DNA of 64,000 nucleotides from Anoxybacillus tepidamans PS2 (GCF_000620165.1 NZ_JHVN01000005.1:124001-188000), one strand, 5' to 3'; numbered from the stretch's first letter, positions 37,939-47,774 are shown. A program made the numbers and translations. Notes: generated by a model not told the origin, from the letters alone.

Positions 37939-37960
37939 GAGCGATTTCTAAAAATCGCTC
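37939..37960 (-). terminator. terminator upstream of comK, ending the 37959 gene
   Basis: GAGCGATTT and AAATCGCTC form a 9-bp stem; on the minus strand TTTATTTTTTT follows. The stop codon of the small gene at 37959 lies in the stem. Confidence 0.85.
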
Positions 37961-38159
37961 AAGAGTTATGAAAGATTTGCTGCAGTTCTTCATCCGCTAA
38001 ATATTCGTTCGCTTGTTCGATCGCTGTATGCTCCCCTAGCGAATCGCCGGCATACGCATCCTCATCCAAAAAAGCCTGACGGAAATGAAAATCAGTGCTC
38101 ATTCTTATTTCTGGATTTAAAACCGAATCAAGCGGCAGTTCTCTTTCTTTTTTCTTCAT
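37959..38159 (-). CDS. small acidic protein next to comK (YhzC position)
   Basis: A 66-aa soluble, acidic protein: MKKKERELPLDSVLNPEIRM, then FHFRQAFLDEDAYAGDSLGEHTA. GAGGAGG about ten bases upstream supports the ATG at 38159 and the strong terminator supports expression. By position it matches yhzC, beside comK in B. subtilis, but I cannot confirm homology. Function unknown. Confidence 0.65.
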   Translation of the reverse strand: MKKKERELPLDSVLNPEIRMSTDFHFRQAFLDEDAYAGDSLGEHTAIEQANEYLADEELQQIFHNS

Positions 38160-38212
38160 TATGCGACACCTCCTCTTTTTATCATGGTTTATTTTTTCCA
38201 AAACATGCAAAA

Positions 38213-38237
38213 AAGGCTCACACATGTTGTGAGCCTT
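38213..38237 (-). terminator. terminator after aceA
   Basis: AAGGCTCACA and TGTGAGCCTT arms around CATGT, with TTTTTT following on the minus strand. It lies about 150 bases after the aceA stop; the sequence between (38240-38387) contains no ORF that I can support. Confidence 0.75.
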
Positions 38238-38387
38238 CTATTAAATCTATATAATCCCCCATGTTCCCCTTTGAACGTCACACTAAACTTTACAGCCATT
38301 GAAAAATTTGTTTCAAGTCGCTTTATTCGTCGATTTTTCACAAACAGCTTTCCTTATATTATCAATGAAGGAACGTTCATAGTTACG

Positions 38388-39671
38388 TTAAGCTGTTGTA
38401 AATTGCTCTTCTTCCGTTGACCCTTTAAGCGCCACAGTGGACGATTGGCCGCCGGAAATCACTTGTGCAACTTCATCAAAATATCCGGTGCCGACTTCAC
38501 GCTGATGTCTTGTTGCTGTATACCCGTACTTTTCTGCGGCAAACTCCGCTTGCTGCAATTCCGAGTATGCAGCCATACCTCGTTCTTTGTATCCGCGGGC
38601 TAACTCAAACATGCTGTAGTTGAGCGCATGGAATCCTGCCAATGTGACAAACTGGAATTTATATCCCATTTTGCCGAGCTCTTTTTGGAAATTGGCGATT
38701 GTTTCATCGTCCAATTTTTTCTTCCAGTTGAAAGACGGCGAGCAATTGTAAGCAAGAAGTTTGCCAGGGAATTTCTCATGAATCGCCTCGGCGAAACGGC
38801 GCGCTTCTTCTAGGTTTGGTTCGCTCGTTTCACACCAAATTAAATCCGCGTATGGCGCATAAGCTAAACCGCGGGCAATTGCCTGATCAAGCCCCGCTTT
38901 TGTGCGATAAAATCCTTCTGGTGTACGCTCACCCGTAATAAACTCTTGATCGCGCGGATCGATATCGCTCGTAATTAAATCGGCCGCATTGGCATCAGTA
39001 CGGGCAATAAGGACGGTAGGGACCCCCATCACGTCAGCGGCAAGACGCGCGGCAATGAGGTTGCGCACCGCTGTTTGCGTTGGCAGCAATACTTTTCCGC
39101 CTAAATGACCGCACTTTTTCTCGGAAGACAATTGATCTTCAAAGTGAACCGCTGCTGCTCCCGCTTCAATCATCGCTTTCATCAACTCAAACACGTTCAG
39201 CTGGCCGCCGAATCCAGCCTCCGCATCCGCGACAATCGGCACAAAATAATCAATGTCGCCGCTATCCTCTAAATGCTGAATTTGGTCGGCGCGTTGCAGC
39301 GCTTGGTTAATCCGTTTGACAACATGCGGCACGCTGTTTGCCGGATATAAGCTTTGATCCGGGTACATTTGTCCCGCAAGATTGGCGTCAGCTGCTACTT
39401 GCCAGCCGCTTAAGTAAATGGCTTTTAGCCCTGCTTTTACTTGTTGAATCGCTTGATTCCCGGTTAAAGCGCCAAGGGCATGAACGTAATCTTCCGTATT
39501 TAACAGATGCCAAAGCTTTTCTGCCCCCCGGCGAGCAAGCGTATATTCAATATCAATCGAACCGCGCAATTTCATGACATCTTCTGCTGAGTAAGGACGC
39601 ACCACTCCTTTCCAGCGCTCATCCATTTTCCAGCTTTCCTCTAATTGTCTTACTCTTTCATCACGTACCAT
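38388..39671 (-). CDS. aceA: isocitrate lyase
   Basis: A 427-aa enzyme splitting isocitrate into glyoxylate and succinate, the first step of the glyoxylate bypass. The active-site loop [14 protein letters not shown] with the catalytic Cys is present, as are the Mg-binding [10 protein letters not shown] and the [16 protein letters not shown] tail segment. It is 20 bases after aceB in the same direction and so forms aceBA. It enables growth on acetate or fatty acids. B. subtilis 168 lacks this pathway, so this pair differs from the otherwise shared gene order. Confidence 0.95.
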   Translation of the reverse strand: MVRDERVRQLEESWKMDERWKGVVRPYSAEDVMKLRGSIDIEYTLARRGAEKLWHLLNTEDYVHALGALTGNQAIQQVKAGLKAIYLSGWQVAADANLAGQMYPDQSLYPANSVPHVVKRINQALQRADQIQHLEDSGDIDYFVPIVADAEAGFGGQLNVFELMKAMIEAGAAAVHFEDQLSSEKKCGHLGGKVLLPTQTAVRNLIAARLAADVMGVPTVLIARTDANAADLITSDIDPRDQEFITGERTPEGFYRTKAGLDQAIARGLAYAPYADLIWCETSEPNLEEARRFAEAIHEKFPGKLLAYNCSPSFNWKKKLDDETIANFQKELGKMGYKFQFVTLAGFHALNYSMFELARGYKERGMAAYSELQQAEFAAEKYGYTATRHQREVGTGYFDEVAQVISGGQSSTVALKGSTEEEQFTTA

Positions 39672-39691
39672 TTTCCTCTCCCCCTCTATTT

Positions 39692-41281
39692 TTATAAAAG
39701 TTCGTATCCCGGAATGGTTAAAAACTCAGTAAATTCATCATCTAACACGAGCTTTTCAAATAATTGCACCGCTTCTCGAAAACGCCCGTTTTGAAACGCT
39801 TCCTCCCCTACTTCTTCCTTAATCTTTTCAAGTTCTTCCTTTTTCAGCTGCTGGAATAACTCTTCTGTCACTTTTCGTCCATCATCTAAGACACCTTTTG
39901 GATGGCGAATCCACTGCCAAAGTTGCGCACGTGAAATCTCAGCGGTGGCAGCATCTTCCATTAAGTGATGAATCGGTGCTGCCCCGCGGCCGCGCAGCCA
40001 CGATTCAATATATTGAATGCCAACATTAATATTTGTCCGTACCCCTTCTTCTGTGATTGGTCCTGTTGGCACTTCAAGCAAATCTTTCGCTGTTACATAG
40101 ACATCTTCACGCTTCTGATGAATTTGATTTGGGGTCGGCATTTCTCGATCAAACACTTCCATTGCAACCGGAACAAGCGCCGGGTGGGCCACCCATGTTC
40201 CATCATGGCCGTCACGCACCTCGCGCTCCTTGTCAGCCCGAACTTTTTGGAACGCCTGCTCGTTTAGCTCAGGATTGTCCTTGACCGGAATTTGTGCCGC
40301 CATTCCCCCCATCGCGTGAACATTGCGGCGGTGGCATGTTTGAATTACATACAAAGAATAAGCTCTCATAAACGGCACCGTCATCGTAACAAGCGCTCGG
40401 TCAGGGAGAATGACTCTCTCCTGATTGCGAAGGCGCTTCAAATAGCTGAAAATATAATCCCAACGCCCGCAATTGAGGCCTGCGGAATGTTCGCGAAGCT
40501 CATATAAAATTTCATCGGCTTCAAACGTTGCCAAAATCGTTTCAATAAGAACCGTCGCCTTAATCGTTCCCTGCGGAATGCCCAGTTCATTTTGCGCGAA
40601 AACAAACACGTCATTCCAAAGCCGGGCTTCTAAATGGCTTTCCATTTTCGGCAAATAAAAGTACGGGCCCGAACCGTTGGCAATTAACGTTTTAGCGTTG
40701 TGGTAAAAATAAAGTCCAAAATCAAACAAACTTGCAGAAATCGGCTTTCCGTCAAGCGTTACGTGCTTTTCTTCTAAATGCCAGCCGCGCGGACGAACTT
40801 TCAGCACAGCTGGTTTTTCTTTCAATCTATATTTTTTTCCTTCAGGAGATTCATAGGTGATCGTTCGGTTAACTGCATCGCGCAAATTAATTTGCCCTTC
40901 AATGCAGTTTTCCCAAGTTGGGGAGTTCGCGTCCTCAAAATCGGCCATAAATACTTTCGCTCCGGAATTGAGGGCATTGATGATCATTTTCCGATCGACT
41001 GGACCGGTAATTTCAACGCGGCGATCCTGCAAATCTAGAGGAAGTGGAGCGACCGTCCAATCGCTGTTGCGGATATGTGCTGTTTCTTCTAAAAAGTCTG
41101 GCAGTTTTCCCGAGTCCAATTCACGTTGGCGTTCTCTTCTTCGTTCGAGCAGTTGCTTTCTTCGGTCCCCAAAGTGGCGCTCTAATTTTTCAACAAATTG
41201 GAGCGCATCAGTGGTTAAAATCGTTTCGTATTCCGCCTTCATGCGCCCCTTCACATGAAGACCAGATGTTTGCGTTTCCAT
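39692..41281 (-). CDS. aceB: malate synthase A
   Basis: A 529-aa enzyme condensing glyoxylate with acetyl-CoA to malate, the second step of the glyoxylate bypass. Recognised from [15 protein letters not shown] (an active-site acid region), [12 protein letters not shown], the catalytic-barrel segments [19 protein letters not shown] and [14 protein letters not shown], and HDGTWVAHP. Length is standard for the A form. First gene of aceBA, with a good promoter upstream at 41331-41358. Confidence 0.95.
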   Translation of the reverse strand: METQTSGLHVKGRMKAEYETILTTDALQFVEKLERHFGDRRKQLLERRRERQRELDSGKLPDFLEETAHIRNSDWTVAPLPLDLQDRRVEITGPVDRKMIINALNSGAKVFMADFEDANSPTWENCIEGQINLRDAVNRTITYESPEGKKYRLKEKPAVLKVRPRGWHLEEKHVTLDGKPISASLFDFGLYFYHNAKTLIANGSGPYFYLPKMESHLEARLWNDVFVFAQNELGIPQGTIKATVLIETILATFEADEILYELREHSAGLNCGRWDYIFSYLKRLRNQERVILPDRALVTMTVPFMRAYSLYVIQTCHRRNVHAMGGMAAQIPVKDNPELNEQAFQKVRADKEREVRDGHDGTWVAHPALVPVAMEVFDREMPTPNQIHQKREDVYVTAKDLLEVPTGPITEEGVRTNINVGIQYIESWLRGRGAAPIHHLMEDAATAEISRAQLWQWIRHPKGVLDDGRKVTEELFQQLKKEELEKIKEEVGEEAFQNGRFREAVQLFEKLVLDDEFTEFLTIPGYELL

Positions 41282-41330
41282 ATTCCCCCGCCTTTCTTGT
41301 TATAATACAAATATTTTTATTTCTGTTGTT

Positions 41331-41358
41331 ATTATATAACAGTATTGATAAAAATCAA
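41331..41358 (-). promoter_or_regulatory. promoter of aceBA
   Basis: On the minus strand TTGATT (41353-41358), 16 bases and TATAAT (41331-41336), about 50 bases before aceB. The leader is AT-rich. Confidence 0.55.
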
Positions 41359-41385
41359 ACTATTTTTTTAAATTTAAAAAAAATA

Positions 41386-41407
41386 AGCAGAAAGTCCCCT
41401 TTCTGCT
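41386..41407 (-). terminator. terminator of yhfN
   Basis: AGCAGAAAG and CTTTCTGCT around a TCCC loop, overlapping the yhfN stop and followed on the minus strand by TATTTTTTTT. Confidence 0.85.
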
Positions 41408-42671
41408 ATTTGTCATCTTTCGATTTTACACTCCTTAAAAACAAGATTCTTTCAAAAATCGTTGGGTGGGTATAGCGGAACCATTTCACAAGAGCCGGTG
41501 GATACACTTCACTAAGTCCTGCTTGCGCCAGTTTTTGAAATGTAGAAATTCCTGCGTCTGTATTTTGCGTCAATTCAATCGCATACTTGTCAGCAGCGTG
41601 CTCTTCGTACCGCGATACCGCATTAACAAAAGGACTTGCAGCAAACTGAAGCAGCGAAATTGTCAGCAACAATAGCGGCAATGAAGCAAGTTCGCCGATG
41701 CTTTTAATTTGAAAATGCCCCCTCCATTTTCCTATCGACCATCGCATCAAACGGTTCGTCACAAACAATCCAAACAGAATAAGAACGATATAGCCAGCTA
41801 CTCCCCAATACACGTGCTTCATAACGTAATGTCCCATTTCGTGCGCCATAATAAATAACACTTCCTGCTCTTTCAAACGTTTTAACGTCGTGTCCCATAA
41901 CACGATGCGCGCATGAGAACCAATGCCTGTGACGTAAGCATTCAACGCATTCGTTTTTTCGGACATGTTTACTTCAAACACATGATCGGCAGGAATATGC
42001 GCTCGTTGTGCCATCGCTAAAATTTTTTCCTCAAGCACCTTATCCTTAAGAGGATAAAAACTGTTATATAACGGATCGATCACAACCGGCTGGATGAACA
42101 TCAAAAAAATGGTAAACGGTATTGAAACGATCCAAGCATATAACCACCAACGCTTTTCGAAACGGCGAATAAGCCAATATAGCACAATTATAATGAAGAT
42201 CAGCAATACTGTATTCACTAAAAAATCTGTTGTTTCATCCCGCAACCAGTTCAAAAATGGTTGTGTGCTAATGCCGTATGCCCGCGAAATGCGATAGCCG
42301 ATAAAATCGAGGGGCAGCGTTGCAACAGAAACAATAAGGGATAGCCAAAACACGTAAACGGCTGCCTGCACGATCCACCATCTTGTTGCGCGAGTCGCCC
42401 ATAGTTCCATCTTTTTAGATATTCCCTTGAACAAAATGATCAAATAAACAATCCATTCATATGGTAGCGAAATAAAATATAAAAAGTTCTTTAGTTGTGA
42501 ATAATGTTCACTTAAAAGCAACTCTCGCGGCGTCAGAAACGTTGCCGGATCCGCGCTTGTTCCCTTCCATGCAGAAGGAATGGACGAATGAGCAAGCACA
42601 AATAAATAAAAGGCGATACCGATGCAATATAACGCGTAAATGATGACACTCCAACGAATGATCTTTTTCAT
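41406..42671 (-). CDS. yhfN: M48 (Ste24/CaaX-type) membrane metalloprotease YhfN
   Basis: A 421-aa membrane protease with seven or so helices. The zinc site HEMGH (in IMAHEMGHYVMKH) is followed by the third ligand in EEHAADKYA. The TNALNAYVTGIG stretch before it is typical of Ste24-type enzymes. B. subtilis YhfN is of the same size (about 426) and also lies in the yhf group. GGGGGG precedes the ATG. Likely clears membrane proteins; substrate unknown. Confidence 0.88.
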   Translation of the reverse strand: MKKIIRWSVIIYALYCIGIAFYLFVLAHSSIPSAWKGTSADPATFLTPRELLLSEHYSQLKNFLYFISLPYEWIVYLIILFKGISKKMELWATRATRWWIVQAAVYVFWLSLIVSVATLPLDFIGYRISRAYGISTQPFLNWLRDETTDFLVNTVLLIFIIIVLYWLIRRFEKRWWLYAWIVSIPFTIFLMFIQPVVIDPLYNSFYPLKDKVLEEKILAMAQRAHIPADHVFEVNMSEKTNALNAYVTGIGSHARIVLWDTTLKRLKEQEVLFIMAHEMGHYVMKHVYWGVAGYIVLILFGLFVTNRLMRWSIGKWRGHFQIKSIGELASLPLLLLTISLLQFAASPFVNAVSRYEEHAADKYAIELTQNTDAGISTFQKLAQAGLSEVYPPALVKWFRYTHPTIFERILFLRSVKSKDDK

Positions 42672-42809
42672 AAAACCCCCCTCTTTTATGCACGCTCGTA
42701 CTATACTAGTGTAGTCGTTTTTCTTTAAGTTAGAACGTCAGATAAAATTCACAATCATTATTCGTTTTTTGTCCTTTTTTCATGTATGATGAAAATGGGG
42801 GTGAAGCAT

Positions 42810-43400
42810 TTGAAAAAAGTATACTGGATATTTGCTAGCCTATTTGTCATTTGCGTCGGTGCGGGTATTCTTTATTTTTCCGTATATCGCCAATGGCAAA
42901 TGGCACTTCCTCGCAATATTACATTGGAAACCGCTTGGGGCGAGCCATATCATTTTAGCCAAATGAAACCGAAAGTGCGTCTTCTCGAGTTTATTTATAC
43001 GAATTGTCCCGATATTTGCCCAAATACAACATTTGAAATGACGAAATTGCGAAAAAAACTTGAAGTAAACGGGGTGTTCGGAAACAAAGTTGAATTTATA
43101 ACAATCACGATCGATCCGACGCGCGACACACGCGAAAAACTGCAGGCGTACGCCAAAACATTTGGCATCCATCCGGACGATGCAGGATGGGTATTGCTTC
43201 GCGGAAATGAAAAAGACACAAAAAAAGTAGCCGATGCCTTTAACTTTCAATATCGCGATCCCGGAAACGGCATGATTATTCATACAACCAATACATACTT
43301 GCTCGATAAAAACAACCGCTTAATCGAACAATTCGGCATGGGGAGCAAAAATTTTAATGTTCAAACCGTATACAAAGCAATTATGGACGAAATCAAATGA
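42810..43400 (+). CDS. SCO1/SenC-family copper-dependent thioredoxin-like protein
   Basis: A 196-aa protein anchored by one N-terminal helix. The SCO fold has the copper/thiol motif CPDIC (Cys66, Cys70) and the ligand His158 (IIHTTNTYLLD). SCO proteins help assemble the CuA centre of cytochrome c oxidase. No lipobox is visible, unlike many Gram-positive SCO lipoproteins. The start is set at TTG 42810 because GGGGGTG lies six bases upstream; in-frame ATGs at 42786-42795 are alternatives. It is the only plus-strand gene in this stretch. Confidence 0.85.
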   Translation: MKKVYWIFASLFVICVGAGILYFSVYRQWQMALPRNITLETAWGEPYHFSQMKPKVRLLEFIYTNCPDICPNTTFEMTKLRKKLEVNGVFGNKVEFITITIDPTRDTREKLQAYAKTFGIHPDDAGWVLLRGNEKDTKKVADAFNFQYRDPGNGMIIHTTNTYLLDKNNRLIEQFGMGSKNFNVQTVYKAIMDEIK

Positions 43401-43401
43401 A

Positions 43402-43429
43402 AAACCACCGTCGTTAAGTACGGTGGTTT
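43402..43429. terminator. bidirectional terminator between the SCO gene and azlD
   Basis: AAACCACCGT and ACGGTGGTTT perfect arms with an eight-base loop, lying between convergent stops. Confidence 0.8.
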
Positions 43430-43433
43430 CTGC

Positions 43434-43751
43434 TTATATCATTGCATACAAACTCAACACGAGAACCGAAGCAAGCACAACAACAATGACATTCGCCCCG
43501 AGCCATGCCGCGATAAAAGCGCTCACAAATCCAAGAACGCCAAACAGGCGATCTTCATGAATAAGAAAAATTCCCGGCACAATGAGCGCTCCTAGCGTCG
43601 CGTACGGAACGTTTTTTAATACCCCTTGAAAAAACGGCGGAAGCTTCACGCGATGAAAAACAGCGAGCGGAAGCATGCGCGGAATATATGTAACGAGCCC
43701 CATTGCAACAATCATCCAAACAATCTCACTGCGCATCCCCGTTCTCCTCAC
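43434..43751 (-). CDS. azlD: branched-chain amino acid exporter small subunit AzlD
   Basis: A 105-aa membrane protein with three or four helices of the AzlD family (GLVTYIPRMLPLAVFH, then LKNVPYATLGALIVPGIF). With AzlC it forms a two-part exporter for branched-chain amino acids and analogues. It overlaps the azlC end by 26 bases, which supports coupled expression. Confidence 0.88.
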   Translation of the reverse strand: MRRTGMRSEIVWMIVAMGLVTYIPRMLPLAVFHRVKLPPFFQGVLKNVPYATLGALIVPGIFLIHEDRLFGVLGFVSAFIAAWLGANVIVVVLASVLVLSLYAMI

Positions 43752-44448
43752 TTTCCCTTGAAAAATATTGAACAGCGACAGATGCTAACAGCGTAGCAAT
43801 AACAATCGCCCATCCTTTTGGCACATGGAATACTAGAAGCGAAATCGAGTTGAAAATCGCCGCCAATCCGGCAAGCCAAATTACTTTCCGCTGCTTCTTT
43901 AGGGATGGAACGAGCAGCCCGACAAACATGGCATACAACGCTACTGACATACTTTCTTTCAAATTTTCCGGAACCTTTGATCCCACCAGATATCCAATGC
44001 CTGAGTTCACCACCCAGCTTCCGTACGACAATGCAATAAGTCCGAACATATAGGATGCGTTCACCGTTCCCTCTTTCGTCGCCGCCACAGAAAACGTTTC
44101 ATCCGTAATGCCAAATGCATACAGCGCCTTTTTCCATAATGCATCGAGTTCTGCTTTTTCATTTAATGATGCAGACATAAGAAAATGACGAATATTTAAA
44201 ATAAACGTTGTCAACACAATTTCAAACGCCCCAGTGCCGAGCGACAGCAAATTCAAGGCAATATATTGCGACGCACCGGCAAATACGATGACGCTCATCA
44301 ACACAGCCTCCCATAGTGAGAGCCCTGTTGTTTTCGCAAGAAAACCGAATGCTAGTGCGATCGGCATATATCCAATCGCAATGCTTACTCCTGCCTGCGC
44401 CCCTTGCCGAAACGATGACGATTTTTTCGCTGTTAAAACCGTTTCCAT
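43726..44448 (-). CDS. azlC: branched-chain amino acid exporter large subunit AzlC
   Basis: A 240-aa membrane protein of the AzlC family: AGVSIAIGYMPIALAFG, GASQYIALNLLSLG and FILNIRHFLMSASL, then FGITDETFSVA. It pairs with AzlD downstream. GGGGAGGGG precedes ATG 44448, and a promoter is seen at 44503-44530. No regulator gene is adjacent. Confidence 0.9.
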   Translation of the reverse strand: METVLTAKKSSSFRQGAQAGVSIAIGYMPIALAFGFLAKTTGLSLWEAVLMSVIVFAGASQYIALNLLSLGTGAFEIVLTTFILNIRHFLMSASLNEKAELDALWKKALYAFGITDETFSVAATKEGTVNASYMFGLIALSYGSWVVNSGIGYLVGSKVPENLKESMSVALYAMFVGLLVPSLKKQRKVIWLAGLAAIFNSISLLVFHVPKGWAIVIATLLASVAVQYFSRESEENGDAQ

Positions 44449-44502
44449 CTTTTTCTTCCCCTCCCCTTTTATAAAATTTACTCTATTCTTTGAATAAATA
44501 TA

Positions 44503-44530
44503 ATTATACCATATTCATCATTTCTCTTAA
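44503..44530 (-). promoter_or_regulatory. candidate promoter of azlCD
   Basis: Minus strand TTAAGA (44525-44530), 16 bases and TATAAT (44503-44508). The -35 is imperfect. Confidence 0.45.
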
Positions 44531-44833
44531 TTCTAATAGATGGACAGAAAGAGGCATTTATTTTTTCAGAACGACCCGTCTTTCCTTTCTAAACAGTTGA
44601 AAAGATATACACGACAACTCATTCCTGTACATGACCCCTAACATCTCTAGGAAAAATAAAATAGCCTGAGCCCTTAGAGACATAGACTCAGGCTATGTAA
44701 GTCATTCGCTTGAGAAGAATTGCTTTAATAGAGATAAAAAAACTGTTGCTCTGTTTGCGGGAACCGAAATGAACTTTACAGAAGGAAAAAGATATTCATA
44801 CAAAAATACCGAATCATTCAGCGCTTTTTATGC
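44531..44833. other. azlC-lcfB gap holding only a terminator
   Basis: No ORF with a credible ribosome site is visible. The only clear element is the hairpin at 44661-44696. Confidence 0.5.
44661..44696 (-). terminator. distal terminator of lcfB
   Basis: ATAGCCTGAG and CTCAGGCTAT arms; on the minus strand TTATTTTTCC follows. It lies about 140 bases after the lcfB stop, leaving an untranslated 3' tail. Confidence 0.75.
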
Positions 44834-46375
44834 TTAGTTGGATGCTAATTGTTCTTTCAACGCCCTTCTTAAAATTTTTCCGGTCGTGTTTTTTGGCAGT
44901 TCTTCTAAAAACTCAATGAAACTCGGAACTTTATACTTCGCTAAATGTTGGCGGCAATATTCAATGAGCGCTTCCTCGGTTAAATCCGGATTTTTCGAAA
45001 CGACGAAACATTTCACCGCTTCACCGAAACTCGGATCCGGTACGCCGATCACCGCTGCTTCCATGACATCCGGATGGCCGTAAAGCACTTCTTCTACTTC
45101 GCGCGGATATACGTTATAGCCGCCGACAATAATCATATCTTTTTTCCGGTCCACAATATAAAAATACCCTTCTTCATCCATTTTCGCCAAATCTCCTGTA
45201 TACAGCCAGCCATTGCGGATCGTATGCGCCGTTTCCTCCGGCATTTTATAATACCCTTTCATGACGTTTGGACCGCGTACAATCAACTCTCCGACTTCTC
45301 CGACCGGCACTTCCTCACCGAATTCGTTCACTACTTTATTTTCTACATTTAAAATGCTTCGGCCGATCGATCCTGGTTTGCGCGGACGGTCAAGCGGATT
45401 AAAGCACGTGACCGGGGAGGCTTCCGATAACCCGTACCCTTCCGATACAATCACCTTAAATTTTTGTTCAAAGTTTTTCAAAAGCGCTACCGGCATGGAG
45501 GCCCCGCCGGAAATGCAAAGGCGCAGCGTCGCGAAATCTTCCGCTTTCCCTTCTTCGTGCTGATACAAGAAGTTGTACATCGTCGGCACGCCAGCAAAAA
45601 TCGTCGCTTTTTCTTCTCTAGCAATCTCAAAAATTTTCGCCGGACTGAATTTTGGAATAATGAGCACCGTTCCTCCGTTCATAAGAGGGGCGTTCAAAGC
45701 AACCGTCAAACAAAAGACGTGGAACATCGGCAGCGTCGCAATGACGCGATCGCTGTCGTTAATCTTTAAATAATTGGCGATATCCTGCGCGTTGCTGTAA
45801 AGGTTCTTATGCGTTAACATCGCTCCTTTCGGCTTGCCGGTTGTTCCTGACGTATATAAAATAACGGCTGTATCATCTTCGCGAAGCGCAGGAGCCTCGA
45901 AATGAACATCTCCTGATGCCAACATCTCTGTAAACGATTTCATTTTGGGGCTCGCAAGCGAAATTCCTTGCGCTTTTCCTTGCGGCGTTTCACAAACAAT
46001 GATATGCTCGATTTTCGGCAGATGCGCCTCCATCTTTATAAATAGCGGAACAAGCAAATCGAACCCGATGACCGCCTTGACATCTCCGTTGTTCAAAATA
46101 TAGCCGATTTCATCCGGCGTATAAATCGGGTTGATCGGTATCACTGTCGCACCCGCCCGCAGCGCGCCATACAAACCGATGACGAAGTACGGCGAATTTC
46201 CGAGCAGTAACGCAACATGATCCCCTTTTCCAATCCCCATGTGACACAAACCGCTTGCAAATTTCGTAACCGCTGCATCCAGTTCGCCGTATGTAACACG
46301 CTCCCCTTCATATACATACGCTAGCTTTTCCGGCAGCTGCTCGGCTATTTCTGCCAACCGCGAAGATAAATTCAT
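44834..46375 (-). CDS. lcfB: long-chain fatty-acid-CoA ligase LcfB
   Basis: A 513-aa acyl-CoA synthetase, the same length as B. subtilis LcfB (YhfL, from memory). It activates fatty acids for beta-oxidation. Motifs: P-loop [50 protein letters not shown] and the C-terminal lysine in [11 protein letters not shown]. Start ATG 46375 has GGGGGAGGGAG upstream. A perfect FadR-type box lies 27 bases upstream of the start, so the gene should be derepressed when long-chain acyl-CoA is present. It differs from the ligase at 19485, which has no such box visible. Confidence 0.93.
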   Translation of the reverse strand: MNLSSRLAEIAEQLPEKLAYVYEGERVTYGELDAAVTKFASGLCHMGIGKGDHVALLLGNSPYFVIGLYGALRAGATVIPINPIYTPDEIGYILNNGDVKAVIGFDLLVPLFIKMEAHLPKIEHIIVCETPQGKAQGISLASPKMKSFTEMLASGDVHFEAPALREDDTAVILYTSGTTGKPKGAMLTHKNLYSNAQDIANYLKINDSDRVIATLPMFHVFCLTVALNAPLMNGGTVLIIPKFSPAKIFEIAREEKATIFAGVPTMYNFLYQHEEGKAEDFATLRLCISGGASMPVALLKNFEQKFKVIVSEGYGLSEASPVTCFNPLDRPRKPGSIGRSILNVENKVVNEFGEEVPVGEVGELIVRGPNVMKGYYKMPEETAHTIRNGWLYTGDLAKMDEEGYFYIVDRKKDMIIVGGYNVYPREVEEVLYGHPDVMEAAVIGVPDPSFGEAVKCFVVSKNPDLTEEALIEYCRQHLAKYKVPSFIEFLEELPKNTTGKILRRALKEQLASN

Positions 46376-46401
46376 CAAACTCCCTCCCCCTATCGAATCC
46401 A

Positions 46402-46419
46402 TGAATGAATCATCATTCA
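46402..46419. promoter_or_regulatory. FadR operator upstream of lcfB
   Basis: TGAATGA-ATCA-TCATTCA: perfect 7-bp arms with a four-base spacer. This matches the known Bacillus FadR (YsiA) box, and lcfB is a known member of that regulon. FadR itself is not in the window. Confidence 0.8.
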
Positions 46420-46420
46420 T

Positions 46421-46685
46421 TTAATAATTAAAAAAATTCTAAATATATTATATTTAAAAAAAATTGGAAGAGCAAGGGAAAAGGTTAGGCCTTTCCTAGC
46501 AATTCAACCAGCAAAAGTGTGCTCAACAAATAATGAGCATTGGTAACTATGAGCTACTACTTATTATTCACTTTGCCGTCATTTTCATTTTGACATAGAC
46601 GTACTTTTTTGTTCAAAAATATACAGAAAAACAAATGACAACTTAATTTATTTACCATCTTCCCCTCCTCCTACACAGTAAAAGA
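46421..46685. other. AT-rich gap without recognised gene
   Basis: The left part should hold the lcfB promoter. Nothing else can be supported; the sequence is very AT-rich and has no ORF with a ribosome site. Confidence 0.4.
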
Positions 46686-46704
46686 CGAGCAATAATGTTG
46701 CTCG
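46686..46704 (-). terminator. terminator of yhfI
   Basis: CGAGCAA and TTGCTCG arms with a five-base loop, ten bases after the yhfI stop; TCTTTTACT follows on the minus strand. Confidence 0.7.
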
Positions 46705-46713
46705 CCTTGTCCG

Positions 46714-47448
46714 TTATTCGCCCCACACAAGCCCCGTTTTTGCAAGCTTTACCGCTCCATTGAATACGGCTTTGGCCTCGCTGATGAGCTGCGAATGGTC
46801 GCCAAAATGCGGCAAATGCGTAAGCCAAAGCTCGCTGACATTGGCATCGCACGCAATCGTCGCCGCTTCTTCGCTCGTCATATGTCCCGCTTGTGCCGCG
46901 TTTTGCCCCGCATAAAAGTTGCACTCGCAAATAAGCAAGTCAGCCCCTTGAGAAAACGGCGCAAACTCCGGCAAATAGCTGGAATCTGCTGTATACACCA
47001 CCGACTTTCCGCCCGCTGTAATACGCATCGCGTAACAAATGACCGGATGAGCTGTTTTCATAAATGAAATCGTAAACGGACCAACTTCAAGCGTTTTATC
47101 TGGGTCATAGGCGATCGCTTTAGTGAGCCCTTTATAGGCAAGCCGTGTAAAGCCATCGCTGTCAAATGAATGTCCGTAAATCGGCAGTTCCGGCAACGCC
47201 GCTCCGAGATTCGTTTTAATGAGCCGGGCGTACTGCAGCGGGCCGATGTCCGCAACATGATCATGATGATAGTGCGACACGACAACCGCATCCAGCTCTT
47301 CTACTGTCACATAGTTTTGCAGTTTCGACAGCACACCGCTGCCGCAATCGACAAGCAGCCGAAATCCTTCATGTTCAAACAAATAGCCAGATGTCGCTTC
47401 ATTCGCCGCCGGGAATCCGCCCCAATATCCAATAACTGTCACCTTCAT
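46714..47448 (-). CDS. yhfI: metallo-beta-lactamase-fold hydrolase YhfI
   Basis: A 244-aa MBL-fold enzyme, the same length as B. subtilis YhfI (244, from memory). The metal motif SHYHHDHVADIG is complete, with further ligands in HPVICY, TADSS and TSEEAATIA...LTHLPHF. The layout is close to RNase Z/phosphodiesterase-type enzymes. The exact substrate is unknown. It is divergent from the small zinc-finger gene yhfH, as in the B. subtilis yhf group. Confidence 0.85.
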   Translation of the reverse strand: MKVTVIGYWGGFPAANEATSGYLFEHEGFRLLVDCGSGVLSKLQNYVTVEELDAVVVSHYHHDHVADIGPLQYARLIKTNLGAALPELPIYGHSFDSDGFTRLAYKGLTKAIAYDPDKTLEVGPFTISFMKTAHPVICYAMRITAGGKSVVYTADSSYLPEFAPFSQGADLLICECNFYAGQNAAQAGHMTSEEAATIACDANVSELWLTHLPHFGDHSQLISEAKAVFNGAVKLAKTGLVWGE

Positions 47449-47531
47449 TACTATTCACCTCTACTCTATATTCTTTTCTTCATCATACATAATTCTCCAA
47501 TATTTTGCATCATTGCTGAATTTTGTTTTAA

Positions 47532-47569
47532 AACAGTTATTGACTAATTAAATACTGTTATAATACAAT
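47532..47569 (+). promoter_or_regulatory. yhfH promoter overlapped by an AACAGT/ACTGTT palindrome
   Basis: TTGACT (47540-47545), an 18-base spacer and TACAAT (47564-47569). Arms AACAGT at 47532-47537 and ACTGTT at 47554-47559 flank the -35 box symmetrically, as an operator would. Confidence 0.45.
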
Positions 47570-47599
47570 ACAATTAACAAATGAACGGAGGCGATCACC

Positions 47600-47737
47600 A
47601 TGTTAATGAGCGTTGTTGAATTTTTTAAAAACCTCCCGCCGAAAAAATGCGCCGAATGCGGGAAAGAAATCGAAGAGCAGCATGAATGTTATGGAAATAA
47701 ATGCAGCGACTGTTTAGGCGTCGTCCATCATCGTTAA
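47600..47737 (+). CDS. yhfH: small zinc-finger protein YhfH
   Basis: A 45-aa protein: after NLPPKK come two CxxC pairs (CAEC at Cys17/Cys20 and CSDC at Cys35/Cys38), with a further Cys30, which should hold one zinc. It resembles B. subtilis YhfH and lies next to yhfI as expected. CGGAGGCG precedes the ATG by about seven bases, and a strong terminator follows. Function unknown. Confidence 0.8.
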   Translation: MLMSVVEFFKNLPPKKCAECGKEIEEQHECYGNKCSDCLGVVHHR

Positions 47738-47738
47738 C

Positions 47739-47774
47739 AAAAAAGGATGCTCTTTTTACAGAGCATCCTTTTTA
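47739..47774. terminator. bidirectional terminator between yhfH and the sugar ABC operon
   Basis: AAAAGGATGCTC and GAGCATCCTTTT arms with A and T runs on each side. Confidence 0.85.

Noticed and set aside
46421-46685. A possible small RNA in the AT-rich gap after lcfB
   Set aside because: No promoter-terminator pair in one orientation could be defined; the only hairpin is explained as the yhfI terminator.
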